Position numbers and translations under genes: made by a program
Assembly (NCBI GenBank): GCA_947179485.1
Contig: OX359246.1
Location: 30,194,001 to 30,258,000 of the forward strand
Source: Allacma fusca
Lineage: Eukaryota > Arthropoda > Collembola > Symphypleona > Sminthuridae
Length of the DNA: 64,000 nt
Direction: 5' to 3'
The notes under the pieces: generated by a model
What the model saw: the letters and a program-made list of their open reading frames with translations, nothing else
Database searches by the model: none
Told to the model about the DNA's origin: nothing
Shown here: positions 10,903-22,043 of the stretch, piece after piece
How the letters are laid out: each line of letters opens with the position of its first letter
Numbering within the stretch: the stretch's first letter is position 1

Positions 10903-11832
10903 GTGATGAAGCTAAATAAAAGCAAGGCGAAACGCGTTGGGCTACAGGAAACAATTTCAAAAATTTATTCGAAAAAGACGAGAAAATGGAGGTACAAAAA
11001 TTGGAGCTGGAGGAACCACCAACCCAATTGGATGATGCTGACAAAGGAGGTGCGAATAAAGCAGAGGACCAACAACCAAAAAGGAAACACCCCAAAGCAA
11101 TAGCAGAGGATCATAGCCAACAAAATGAAAGTCAAGCACAGCAGACAGGTTAACTAGAAGGACCAGACGGCCCAAAACACATCCAGTAAGCAGGAAAAGG
11201 ACAACCGAGGACACAGAGTAACATTAAACATGCAACCTGTCATACACCTCAACAGAGAGGAGACCGATAGATTTTCCCGAGAAAAAAGAATGAGCTGGAA
11301 ATCCTCAGACAGCCGACATCCACAACCCAATACGACAAAATACCGGGTACCACACATCTCTTCAAACAATTCAAACCGCCGCGTAAAACGGTTAAAAAAT
11401 TTTATATAGAAAATGCCACAATTAGGGATTTAAAATTTAACGTTTGAAACGGGCCAATTAATCAAGCAGATTAAGATTCCAATCAGAAGGTCAGAAGTTA
11501 GGAACTTTGAAGAAAATGACCGTTTTATTTCAAGTAAGCAGGGGAAACAAGCTTTCATTAACATAAGCATGAAACCAGACCAAGGATTAGGTTTACAAGA
11601 TGTAGCTGAAATGCTCACAGTTCCATTTGTAATTGAAATAGACATACAAAGCATTGACGGCCAAAACAATAAATGGCACAGAATAATCATAACATTTTAT
11701 GAGTAAAAAATCAGGGAACAAGTAGGCTTATTCGAAACCTTCGCAGGTAAAATTAAGGCGGGAGGCATCGCAGACCTCGCCATGAGGATGTACAAGTTAA
11801 CATTCGAAGAAGAAAAACTGAGAGGCAGCCAA
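10903..11832 (+). pseudogene. Decayed coding sequence of unknown family
   Basis: Protein-like stretches occur on the plus strand but are broken by stops and frame changes. The first part is acidic, Lys/Gln-rich and charged (EKMEVQKLELEEPP). A later stretch at about 11440-11705 reads as one frame of about 87 codons containing ENDRFISSKQGKQAF and PDQGLGLQDVAEML and ending in TAA. A further stretch to 11832 contains ADLAMRMYKLTFEEEKL. The base use is coding-like. I do not recognise the family; a dead transposon or viral-like structural gene is possible but unproved. Confidence 0.4.
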
Positions 11833-12439
11833 TAGTTGAACAGAACCTAACAATAAAAAAGCACAGGTGTGGAAAAACGTCAAACAAATGAAAATAGAAT
11901 TTAAATATGAGCGAAAACTAGACAGAACCAAAAAAGACATGGATAGATAGTAGGAGAAAAAAATGAGGATCACCCAACAGTGTGCGAAAATAATGAAGTT
12001 AGCATGACTGAAAATTAAATCATTATACCAATGAGCTATATATTTAATTTCAACCAAATATAAAAAGTAGAAAAAAAGTTATGGCTAAAAAACGAATAGC
12101 TAAACACATAGTCAACACGTACTGTACATACGTATAGAAGCTAAAAGAAAAAACGTGCCAAAAATATGAAATTAGAACAAATTTAGTAATTCAAATAGCA
12201 GAATCAATTAAAAAGGAGATAAGTCAAAACTTCAAAAAACTGAAATAGCCAAAACATAGCCCAAAACAGACACTAACCACACGTCAATTTTGAATAAGAT
12301 GAAAGAAGCACATAAAAAGACATGCAAAGATCAAGCAGTGTATAAGGTACAAACAGTACACACTGTATATAAAGGGGTAGAGGAACGTTTTCAGCATGTA
12401 TGCTAACGTTTGCGCCACCGCCATCACTGCCTCCACCGT

Positions 12440-12720
12440 TACCTTTACCATCGTCGACTCCAATAGTGGCTGGAGCTTATGTGTGCAGTGAGGCGTTACA
12501 GTTGTCAATGTCAAAGTAATGACTTCGGGCATACTTGACCACGTCGTAGGAAATGTGACTGCCATGATTATCAAGGAGCAACAGTCTACAGTGTTCTGAG
12601 TCGGAGGTGCATGGATTCTCAAATCCTTGATCCATTTCAAAAATGTAACCGTATTTGCTTCAGCAGTTGTTACTGGTAGTCAATATTTAACCGGTGGGAG
12701 AATCACTGAGCCTGATCTAT
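12440..12720 (-). pseudogene. Pogo/Tigger-like DDE transposase remnant
   Basis: On the minus strand one frame reads LLLLDNHGSHISYDVVKYAR, which matches the catalytic-Asp block of the DDE_1 domain in pogo/Tigger transposases (family pattern LLLxDxHxSHxSxxV). A few codons on, in another frame, comes TPHCTHKLQPLLES, matching the following family block PPHTTHKLQPLD. Upstream TTAEANTVTFLKWI also fits the family order. The blocks lie in different frames with stops between, so the gene is dead. Only the catalytic core is visible; DNA-binding parts and element ends were not found. Confidence 0.65.
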
Positions 12721-12870
12721 TAGGTATTTTGGGGGAAAACGAACATAAAAGAGACGTAATGCCTGTCAGCATGTGAAAGTAACCAGTGTCCCCTAATCTG
12801 CTGTTGACACGACAAAAACATACCTCACGCCAGTTTTCGCTATGCAACCGTAAATTCTTAATTATAGTCA

Positions 12871-13975
12871 TGCGGAATAAAACAACATGATTTAAGTTGA
12901 TAAGTGGAAGAAACTAATAAATATGCACGTCTAGTGTCAGCCAGAAACGAAATTCCAATGAATTCTGGTTCGAGGGGAGTAGCTGAAAATATTTGCATTG
13001 GCCGCAGTGACAAGAACAGAACTGCTACACAGACTGCCGCTCCTATTCTTTGTATCTCTCCTCATGCACCGTATACATACAAATAATTCAAGATAGATTC
13101 GTTTTATTCCTTCTTCTTAGTGGTTCACAGATTTTAACGTCGTGCAAGTAGCTCCAAAATTTCGCTTTTCAAATTGTTTGAGATTACAATGTTTCTTATA
13201 TTTTGTTTCTCCACGAATCTCCGCATTCATGCTGTACCCCACCTCTACACTGGTGTACACATTCTAAGGTTCTGCTAGTTGAAATCCTTTGATTGCTTTA
13301 GTTTTACCCAGGGGTCGGAGTTTTGTAAATCTCTATGGACGATCATATCTGAATATCCCTGCTGAAAATAATATACCTGCAAGGATCCTCAAAGATTTCA
13401 AAAATCCCAGCGGAGAAAAAGGCCAGCGATTTTCAAAATCCCTGCTTGCAAAAATAATTTTCCTACAAGACGTCAAATAATTCCTGCCAAATTAGGTCAA
13501 TCAATCTAAAAATCCCTGTTTGAACACAAATTTCCCTAAAACACGTCAATAAATTTTAAAATCCCTGACAAAATAAGGTCAAGGGTTTTTTTATTTTAAG
13601 CAACACATGGAAGCCAATAATCCCGAATTTAATAGATTGATATTGTTTTTAATTTAAATTGTTGAAACAAAATAATTTATTTCTTGCAAAATATTCACAA
13701 CTCAATAATTTTTTAAATTAGAATAATGTAAAATTTTTTTATAAATACTACATCAAACAAGGATAACATAGTAAGTCATAATTAAGCCCTGAAGATGAAC
13801 ACTGTTTGAGTTCGAAAGCTTGGCAAATAAATTGATTCTAAGCAATATCCACGTATTCCAATTATTTCAACATGGTTGATATTATTTTAAAAATTCCTGT
13901 TTTTAAAAATAAATCACTTCTCTTTGATATTTCCCTGCCGGAGAAATGTTTTCCTTGTGATAAATGACCCCGCCT
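12871..13975. repeat. Non-coding, with degenerate AAAATCCCTG array
   Basis: From about 13340 to 13600, and again near 13890-13950, the words AAAATCCCTG, AATTCCTGC and TTTCCCTGC recur at irregular 30-60 base intervals. The left edge near 13310 reads CAGGGGTCGGAG and a right edge near 13970 reads TGACCCC. This could be an eroded hAT-type element, but no 8-bp duplication matches. Nothing else is seen in the stretch. Confidence 0.35.
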
Positions 13976-13977
13976 TT

Positions 13978-15025
13978 CAGTTTGGACGCTGTAATGAGCC
14001 GAATTCATGGTTTCGTTTCAGTTCACAAAAAAGTGTTTGAGTTCGTTTCAGTTTGCTCGGTAAACTCAAGCGAAACACAAAATGATCGTTTCAGGTGCGA
14101 AAATTTAAAATACTTCATGGCCCGGCATTCCCTGCCAAAGTTTACTACAACTATCCTTACCGGGTAACTTAGTACACCTTAGATCTGCCGGGTATTATGT
14201 TACCCGGTATGGATAGTTCATCAGAGTTAAAGCTAAATCCATCTAGTATCGTAAGAAATGCCTGTTTTTAAATTATTGGAGATTTTGGTTGTTTTTATCA
14301 ACACCCGGGTATCGTTCTACCCGGGTAGAGCCATATGGGCACTTCAATAATAACTTATTTGTATAGACACCGTGCTTGAAAATAAAAAAATAAATTGATT
14401 TGGGGCAAATTTTAAACGATTGGTCATTCCGGGCATCGTGATGCCCGCTTCGGATGCCGGGGTGAAACATTAGTTACCAAAATTAGATTACGGATTTTAT
14501 TTTAAGCACAAAAGAATTTTATTTGGTACAAATCGGCATACAACGTCTCTAGTAATGAATTTCTAAGCGACCAAAACCAGGCCTGGTATCATGTTACCCG
14601 ATCGGTTTAAAAAAATTAATTTAAGGTCCTAGAATGCCAGTGAACAAGTTTGCATCAATTCCGAGCCTCTAAAGCCCGTATTTAAGAAATAGCCTGGGGC
14701 GTACCACCTCTTTTCATCTCGGGACGTCAATGGGGCTCAATCCTGCCAGCAGTTGCTCAGGTCTGGTTGTATTCTATATTATATAGTCCACATACCCAAG
14801 AAATATAAGTATGCAGCAGCAAAATTTTCGTGACGCGTGCATTTTTCCCGCAGAATTATATTGCATTTGAAACGTTTGAACCGCGTTTCAGTGAGACTTT
14901 CGTTTTGTTTTAGAGTCTCAACTGAAACGTTTCAGCTAAACTTGAAACTGAACTGAAAATTTTATGAAACGAACTGAAAAAAACTGAAACGAAACGAAAA
15001 TTTTCGTTTCAGGAATGGAACACTG
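13978..15025. mobile_element. Eroded hAT-like element with GAAAC/GTTTC arrays
   Basis: The right end (14860-15025) is an array of GAAACGAAAC and ACTGAAAC words and finishes GGAATGGAACACTG. Its inverse starts CAGTGTTCC as in hAT ends. The left part (about 14012-14100) holds the mirrored words TTTCGTTTCAG. The exact left end and an 8-bp duplication could not be matched, so the left edge is approximate. Inside lie four related palindromic motifs near 14191, 14305, 14430 and 14582. No transposase is present. Confidence 0.55.
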
Positions 15026-15436
15026 AGCACACTAGGTCTTGACTTATCTTTTATTTCTCTCTACCACTGACAATGAGCCATCCTACGCCATGTTACTAAC
15101 GTTACACAACACACTTTTTAGAGTTAGTAATATATAGATATGTATTATTATAACCACTACTAAAATAGATAATTATTTGTGAATTTTGGTTCATGATTTT
15201 TTAGTATTACTGTTTTAGCCACAAAGCGAAGTTTGCATATTTTTTGTACATTTAAAATGCTTGCGTTGTTATTGGTTGTCTTGCGGTGACATATGATCAG
15301 TAGCTGAATGCTTTAAAATATAGCTTGTCAGGTTTCCAACACTTACGAAAGACTTAATTAGATTCTTAAACATGCGTTAAATTTTGCTATTCATTGGATT
15401 ATCTCCAAAGGAATTATCGTCACTAGAAAATTGCTT

Positions 15437-17226
15437 TTAAGTTGAGCTGTTCAAACCCCTTCCATCACAAATACAGTTGCGTGAATTCATGGAAATTTTG
15501 TATTGTATCACGAAAACTATGTAGGTGACGAGTACAGCGAAGACCTGTTGGGATTTGCAGTAAAAATCAGTGAGGGCGTATTGCAACAATTACATACAAA
15601 TATTCATTCAGTCAATTCATCTATATACAATTTTTGATCTGTAAATTCTTATCTTTAACATTTAATGAATTCGTGTTGTTTGATTATGATTATTTTATTT
15701 TATCAATATCAATTTCAGAAAAATCGGCAAGTAAAACAATTTGCTTACCCCAGTTACTAGCCGACGATTAACGGTAAAAAAATTTAGCGCGGTCAGCTCC
15801 CAGTTCCAACGCGACATCCATTCAATTGTTTCCTTTAGCTTTTTTAAAAAAATATTCACACGTTATTATTAAAATTTTGTTTCATTCTCCGGACGGGAAA
15901 ATACGAATTAAAATTTGTTTTTTTCATACCTGTATCGTACCAGCGTGTCTACAAAGTTTTTGCCTATCATCGTGCAAGCACTGCTGAAAATCTGCTACCT
16001 AGTGGATATTTTAACAATTTTATTAAAGACAGCTCTAATAACTCTCATACATGAACAAGTGCAAAGTTTTAAAACCTCATAATGATATATTTCCTCCCAC
16101 AACCTCTAAAATGCCAATGTGACAAATTGAATTTAAATAGCCCAAATTTGTCGCATAGAAATGAAAATCATCCATTTACCTGATTGGCCATGAACTGCCC
16201 CAAACTTATAACCAGGATAAAATTCAGGGTAATTGAGGCGCCGCTGGTATAGTGCAAATTGGAGTAGGCGGCAGGGTGCCCAATAATAGTGAAGCTCCAG
16301 ATATGGAACAATTCAGTGGTTATTTCCATAAGAATAGCAGTAACATACACATTTGCCAGGGTTGAGTACTTTTCGAAGCAGATCCTCACCCTCTCGAAAT
16401 GTCCCTCTACGGCATCCAAGAAACTCGAAGTGTCCTCCAAATTTAAACAGATTTGACCATTTTCGTTTACATCCACCCCTACCAAATATTTCCCTCTCCG
16501 ATGCCCAATATTCAAAAGGAACTCCACATTCCATAGCATTTCCAATAGTCTCATCCCAAAAATGACCAGGAACGACAAGACGGATATTATCGTTAAAATG
16601 TGAAAGAGGTCCGACACAAGTGAGGCGACAACCAGGACCCAGTCGAATCCACTGCCTGTGCGGAACATTGACGTAACCTCGGCTGGCTTGAAAATCAAGA
16701 AGTAAAAAAAATTCTCCAAGCCGATCAAAAGGGTCCCAATTGCGCACATCAGGTAAAACCTTAAAAATCCTTTTTTTGAGACAGGTCTCGAGCATTGCAG
16801 AAAATACTCATTTAAATTGTCCGGGATTAAACCTTCTACATCCTTGCTGAAGCTTCTCATAATGACTATCATTTCTATGATGACTGGACAATGAAATATA
16901 GAGACGCAGCGAATAATTATATCCGAGAACTCTGAGGTAAGTAAAAAGGGGTAGACAATGATCCTCTCATAAACCGTCGGCATCCTGTTCTCAATTTCAC
17001 TCGAAATGAAGTAATCAATGAAAATCAAGGCGTGGAGGAGCAGGACAGCTACGGAAATCCCAGTTATGTGACTCAACCATTTGAATTTGAAATCCTTGGA
17101 ATTTGGCTGGGTTGAGACTGCAGGGAAGCATCCCGCAATTCGGGCAACTTGCATGTACAATTGAATTAAACGTTCCATAGTTTCGGTATCCACAAACTCA
17201 AAGGTACTACAGAAAATTTTAGACAA
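15437..17226 (-). CDS. Gustatory-receptor-like 7TM chemoreceptor, 437 aa, 4 exons
   Basis: Minus strand. Exons join in phase 0 at 17226-16180, 15998-15930, 15838-15749 and 15544-15437, with GT-AG introns. The long first exon (349 codons) encodes several hydrophobic segments. Exon 3 encodes WNWELTALNFFTVNRRLVTG and exon 4 VFAVLVTYIVFVIQYK. Together these give the C-terminal hallmark of insect-type gustatory receptors: a small loop with F-F and N-R before the last helix, which carries TYxxxxxQ. The expected product is a ligand-gated cation channel subunit in sensory neuron membranes; the ligand is unknown. A second Met at codon 17 (MERLIQLY) aligns better with the start of the neighbouring paralogue and may be the true start. 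Exons are predicted by eye. Confidence 0.82.
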
Positions 17227-17752
17227 TTTTTTCAGTGAGATTTTGCATAGTTTCTAGATTTTGGCCAAACGTTTTCCCCTGAATTTCCTTTCGCAAGCAA
17301 AAGCGTGTAGTAAAAAACCTTTTGCGTTCTTTCAACGCAAATTGAATCTTGCATAATGGCTCTAACCCAAATCAATTATTGTTCCTTCCAGAAATTATGC
17401 TAACGCTTGATTGAATAAATACCTGCATGATGGATTACGAGAGTAATTGTATAGTTAATTCTTTAATGGAAGCATGTGTCTACAAAATAACGAGTGTCGA
17501 AATATTTATACAAAACAGTAAACAATTTTGCAAAAAATATCTCTTTGCTAACATTTATAGTTTTTCAATTACAAGTAATAATTTTTATTGCAGCGTTTAT
17601 AGATCAAACAATAACAATTTAAAGAACTTGAAAGTATTAAACCATTACATGATATTACATTTTATCATAAACCAAGGGAATAGTGGATCGTTCCTGAACT
17701 TGAAAAAAATATGGTTAATCGGCAAATATTTAAATCCTTGGAATGACTCTCA

Positions 17753-19937
17753 TCATCCGGGGCTACCCGATATTTTTAGCTGGAATACGAAAATGATGTA
17801 GGAAGTCAATATGGTAGCTACCTACAATGCACAAACATTTTCTTAATTTTGAATGAAAATATACAACCTTAGTTGCTGACACAAATTTTGAAAGCTTAAA
17901 TATTCTTGCAATCCAATGTCACTGGTCTTAAACATTTTTTGGCTAATTATTGTAATTTACGACAGCATTATCCACTAAGATTGGGCAGACCGTTAAAACA
18001 GTTTTTATTGAGGCAGAACAATTACACATGTCGCCTGAACCACAAAAAACTTACCCCTGTGAGCAGGCGCCGGTTGATGCTGAAAAATCCCATTGCTGTG
18101 AGGTCCCATTGCCATTTCAGTATCCAATTAAGAATTTGCTGTTTCTATTACACATTTCCGAATAAAGTTCGATGGATCAAAATGATCTATTAAATTTCCG
18201 AATTATGCTGTTAGCATTATTTTTTTAAAGTATAAGAGCTTCGCTATATTAAAAAGGAATTAAGCTGTATTCATGAAATCTTTATAAGGAAAACAATCTA
18301 ATGATGTAAAAGATCATTCAATGGGCTTGTTTTCATTATTATGAATACAACCCAAATAATGACATACAGCGATTCAGTAAACAGTAAACTGTATTTTTTT
18401 CAAGGAGATAAATTAAAAACGGAACATACCCGATGGTCCTCAGCGATCCGTAGCTCCACAAGTAAATTTAGTATTTCTTGACGAAATTTTTTAATCTAAA
18501 ATATTTTGGATTCCTTTAAATTTTCCCATTTCATATGTTTGTAAAATGGTCATAATACTTTTATCAATTAAACTTCCGTGTCTGATTTATAGGGTTTTAA
18601 CATGGGATTTTATCTGGTACATCAACAGGAATTTCCCCTGGGACGCACCAGTGAAATACCTGGTACAAGTTGTGGAACTTGTGGCTTACACCATGTTATA
18701 AATTCATTGTACCAGTCATTTACTGAACCGCAAAGTGATAATGTTAAAGGTCACGTTAGAAAGTTTTTGGGGTGTTGGTTCTTACGTGATTCCTGAATGT
18801 CAGTATACCAGTTTGATAAAAATTAATACCAACTATATTCGGGGTTCGGCAAGTGTCTGGTACATTGTAATGTACAAGGTATTTTTCCTGGTATAAGAAA
18901 AGGAAGTTTGTGTAGTATGAACCAGCATAATTATTGTGAAATTTTACCTGAGATTCTATATAATGCCCCAAATTCATAATTAGAAAGAAGTTCAGGCTCA
19001 TGGCGACGCCCTCACTGAAATTCAAACCAATGTGTTTGGTGAACATGAAAATAGAGCACCAGGCTCGAAATAGCTCCGTTGTAGTTTCTCCCAGAATGGC
19101 TAAAACATAGATCTCCGAGACTGTCCCAAATAATTTAAAGGATTCCAACAAATCCTTAAAGCTAATTACAATCCTCTCCAGATCATCAATCGGGGGCTTA
19201 TCCTTGACCGAGCTGACAAATCCAACGGGATATTTACAGTCGTCCCCTTGAATGAGTGAACAGGGCGGGCCCAGTACTACCCTCAAAATATCCTCCGCGA
19301 TTACCCACAAATTCTCAAGGAGCATCATCCCAAATATAGAAAGGAAGGATAGTGGTACGAGAAGGAGCATCGTATGCCAGAATTTGGAAAACACGCCAAA
19401 CATGTGTAGGCAAAAGTTGACGGAATCATTTCCCGTCCAAAAGAGGGTGTAAAATTTTTCCCTCCCAATTACACTGTGATAAATAGCCCGGTAAATTCCG
19501 CAAGTGGTGTGGGCGGAAAGGCAGAGGAAATAAAATAGCTTGAATTTCCAGTTGGATCTTTCAGCTTCCAATGTCTGGGGATGCAAAGGGGAATCCTTTC
19601 GTTTTTGGAAATTTCGTAGGAGATGGATGAGTTGGACTACAATTGGGCAGTACCAAATGGACGTGGTTCGGATCAAAACATCGGAAATGATTACGGATAT
19701 TGCAGAGGGGTAAAATATAATTTTTTCATGTGTGGTATGATTGTGAGCTATTGCCTCAGTGGAATAAAAATAATCAACATTTATTATCAAAAAAACAAAG
19801 GTGCTGATCACGGAGTAGATGCAAATCCAGTGGCTCCAGACAAAATTCAATTGGGCGGAGCCAAACCAGGTACGCCGGGTTGGCAAACAACCCAAAATCC
19901 TGGAAACGACGATGTACAGCTCCAAAATCTTACTCAT
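17753..19937 (-). CDS. Gustatory-receptor-like 7TM chemoreceptor, 402 aa, 4 exons
   Basis: Minus strand, tandem paralogue about 0.5 kb upstream of the other receptor. Exons are 19937-18948, 18495-18430, 18138-18055 and 17821-17753, all phase 0 with GT-AG introns. The intron positions match those of the neighbour exactly in order: after the sixth membrane segment (ESQ), after a 22-residue exon, and after INRRLLTG. Exon 3 reads WDLTAMGFFSINRRLLTG and exon 4 VATILTSYIIFVFQLK, so the hallmark Thr-Tyr is Ser-Tyr here. The N-terminus MSKILELYIVVSRILGC aligns with the neighbour. It is probably a chemosensory channel subunit; ligand unknown. The reading frame extends past the first donor to 18756, but the spliced form restores the family C-terminus. 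Confidence 0.82.
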
Positions 19938-20439
19938 TATTTAGTCCCGTCAATTTTGAGTGGAGCCACTAAATAAGTTACGAGATTTTAGGAGTTTCAC
20001 CTGAAAAAGCGTTCCAGGAAAATGCTTCCAGGCATTTTAAAGTTACTCATTTAGATTATGAGTAAACATGCAAATAAATAGATATTTTAGGGCGCACCTC
20101 AAAATTGAAATTTGGTGATACGAAAGTAAATATTACATGTTTTAAGCAATGAACTATATGTATTTTAGAATGATCCATTAGAATTGATTAGGACGCACTT
20201 AAAATGATTGTACAATCTTTGCCCCCTATGCTCACCAAGATCTCAATTATTATGGAAAGCATTTTTTGTACGGAATCTTGTTACGGAGGGGAAAAAATAA
20301 TTCAATACAATCGATCAGTATTTACGACAGAAGTTACGACCAGGCCCAGCCTTGGAAAAGTTTATTGTCATTATTCATATTTTCTAGTAACTAAAATATG
20401 ATGTACAGTAAAAGTCACTTATTTTAAGTAGTCTTTCCA

Positions 20440-20960
20440 GGAGTTCAGTAACTTTTATCGACCAAAATATAGCTATTCAATCGATGAACTTTGATCCTCT
20501 CCAATTTCTCTAAAAACGTTCTCCATTGTACGGGGTTTCAAGAGAAGATTCATTAACCTTGTCTCACATTATCGGTTCGAGAGACTGCAATTATTGTCAT
20601 AGAATGACAAATCTAGGCTCAGATTATTGCCCGCAAAATTTGCTACAACTGCACCACTTTCAAATATTTTTATAGACCACGGAACGTCCATGAAAAAATA
20701 TTAGGAGCAAGAACTCGTTCTTACGCGTCAAAGCCACAATTTTCAACGTAATGAATTGTGTCTTTATAGCTCAACGGAAAACCCTTACAATTTGCTATCA
20801 CAACGCATCAAATCAGCTCTACAAAAATGGTGTCAGGAATAAAAAGAATTTTAAACCTTGAAATTTTCAGTTTATTAAAAAAATTACCCTGACTTTGCTC
20901 TACTTCCTGGACCAATACATTGAGGGAGTTTGGAGTTTTTGAGCCAACGGGATAAATTAA
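20440..20960 (+). repeat. Dispersed repeat family A, copy 1
   Basis: Similar at moderate identity to 35535-35985. Shared landmarks include CATTAACCTTG/ACTC, CCACAATTTTCAACGTA against CCACAATTCTAAGCGTA, and CCTGACTTTGCT near the end. The right edge (about 20886-20945) carries GCTCAAAAACTCC in inverse, which in the other copy is a terminal inverted repeat. Probably a non-autonomous DNA element. Sequence on either side (19938-20440, 20960-21476) holds nothing recognisable. Confidence 0.6.
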
Positions 20961-21476
20961 AATTTGAATACCCCGAAATCATTTGCTAAATGATGGGGAT
21001 TTGAATATTATGCATTGTTGCCCCTAACAATAAAACGGGCTAGAGAGAGCCGAATAATATAACTATTAGTATCTTTTTTATGAAAACAGGCTCAATGATT
21101 TCTCTTATGAAAATAGTTTTGAGACAACGGTAATAAAGAAACATCACAGTAAATTAGCAATGATGATATTTAATACACTTTGAATCTTCACAACTTCAAT
21201 ATTTTCATTGATTACATATATTTTGTCCATTTACAGTAACAAACTTCAAAGGGGGAGCTCGTGGATGGCTAAAACTCAAAAACTCAATTTATATTTTTAG
21301 GTTGAGTTAAACCGAACGGTACATTTTGTGAGATGTGTTTTGATTTGCGGCTTACAAGTAATTATCTGGGTGAAAGCTAAGTGATTCTATTTCTTGTACA
21401 AATATCGGGAAATATTTAATATACGGGGATAGATACAGGACAGGCAGATCGAGAACGTATAGGAATCCAAATTGAA

Positions 21477-21809
21477 TTATTTGCCTGCAATAAACCCAGT
21501 CCCATAATTTGGCACTACGTATCCTGCTCCATAGACGGGTGCTGCATATCCTGGGGCTACAACTCCGCCGGACAAATAGGGGTTGTTCCCAACGATCCAG
21601 GCTTTACCATCTTTCCCTTCGTCCTTGTCCCCAGCACCCAGTATCTGTTGATAGGAATTAATTTTTAGTCAAACAGGAATTATTATTTTAAGTTTGACAT
21701 AAAAAAGGAACGGTTTCGATCAAAAAGTGTCTAAACCTTGGCTATCAGTACTAAATATTACCTGACAGAAGCAGACAGCAGCCAGAGTGATAAACAACAG
21801 GACCTTCAT
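21477..21809 (-). CDS. Small secreted Gly/Tyr/Val-rich peptide, 71 aa, 2 exons
   Basis: Minus strand. Exon 1 (21809-21762) encodes MKVLLFITLAAVCFCQ, a complete signal peptide. Exon 2 (21644-21477) encodes 55 residues: an acidic/basic stretch GAGDKDEGKDGK, then a repeat-like tail with PGYAAPVYGAGYVVPNYGTG. The join is phase 0 with a GT-AG intron. An intron directly after the signal peptide and a Tyr-Gly-Pro-Val tail are typical of small arthropod cuticle or secretory peptides. A neuropeptide-like precursor is an alternative, though no dibasic-flanked amidation site is clear. Two gustatory-receptor genes lie next door with no evident functional link. Confidence 0.75.
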
Positions 21810-21882
21810 TATGACTTTGGTTTGGGGTAGCAGGTGGCTTTGGAGTTATTAACAGAGTACGCTTCCTTGAGCAACTCAGGTT

Positions 21883-21891
21883 CAATTTATA
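21883..21891 (-). promoter_or_regulatory. TATA box of the small secreted peptide gene
   Basis: TATAAATTG on the minus strand, about 75-85 bases upstream of the start codon. This leaves room for a 45-55 base 5' untranslated leader. Confidence 0.6.
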
Positions 21892-22043
21892 GACAGTCAT
21901 ATGAATGGGAGTTCTGAACAGGTTGAACGGGCTATACAAAGATGCATTGAACATCCTTAGTATTTTCAGTTCCGCAGTATTGTGATTTATTGAGGAAGAT
22001 TGAATCAAAGGGGATTGTAAATAGTCCAAAATAAATCTTACCT

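Noticed and set aside
13310..13972. A complete hAT element around the AAAATCCCTG array
   Set aside because: Candidate ends CAGGGGTC and GACCCC are only partly mirrored and no 8-bp duplication matches, so only a repeat is reported.
16313..16795. A 160-codon minus-strand frame
   Set aside because: It is an alternative frame of the first receptor's long exon, which has the membrane segments and conserved C-terminus.
18602..18796. A 64-codon plus-strand frame
   Set aside because: It lies opposite the first intron of the second receptor gene and shows no protein signature.
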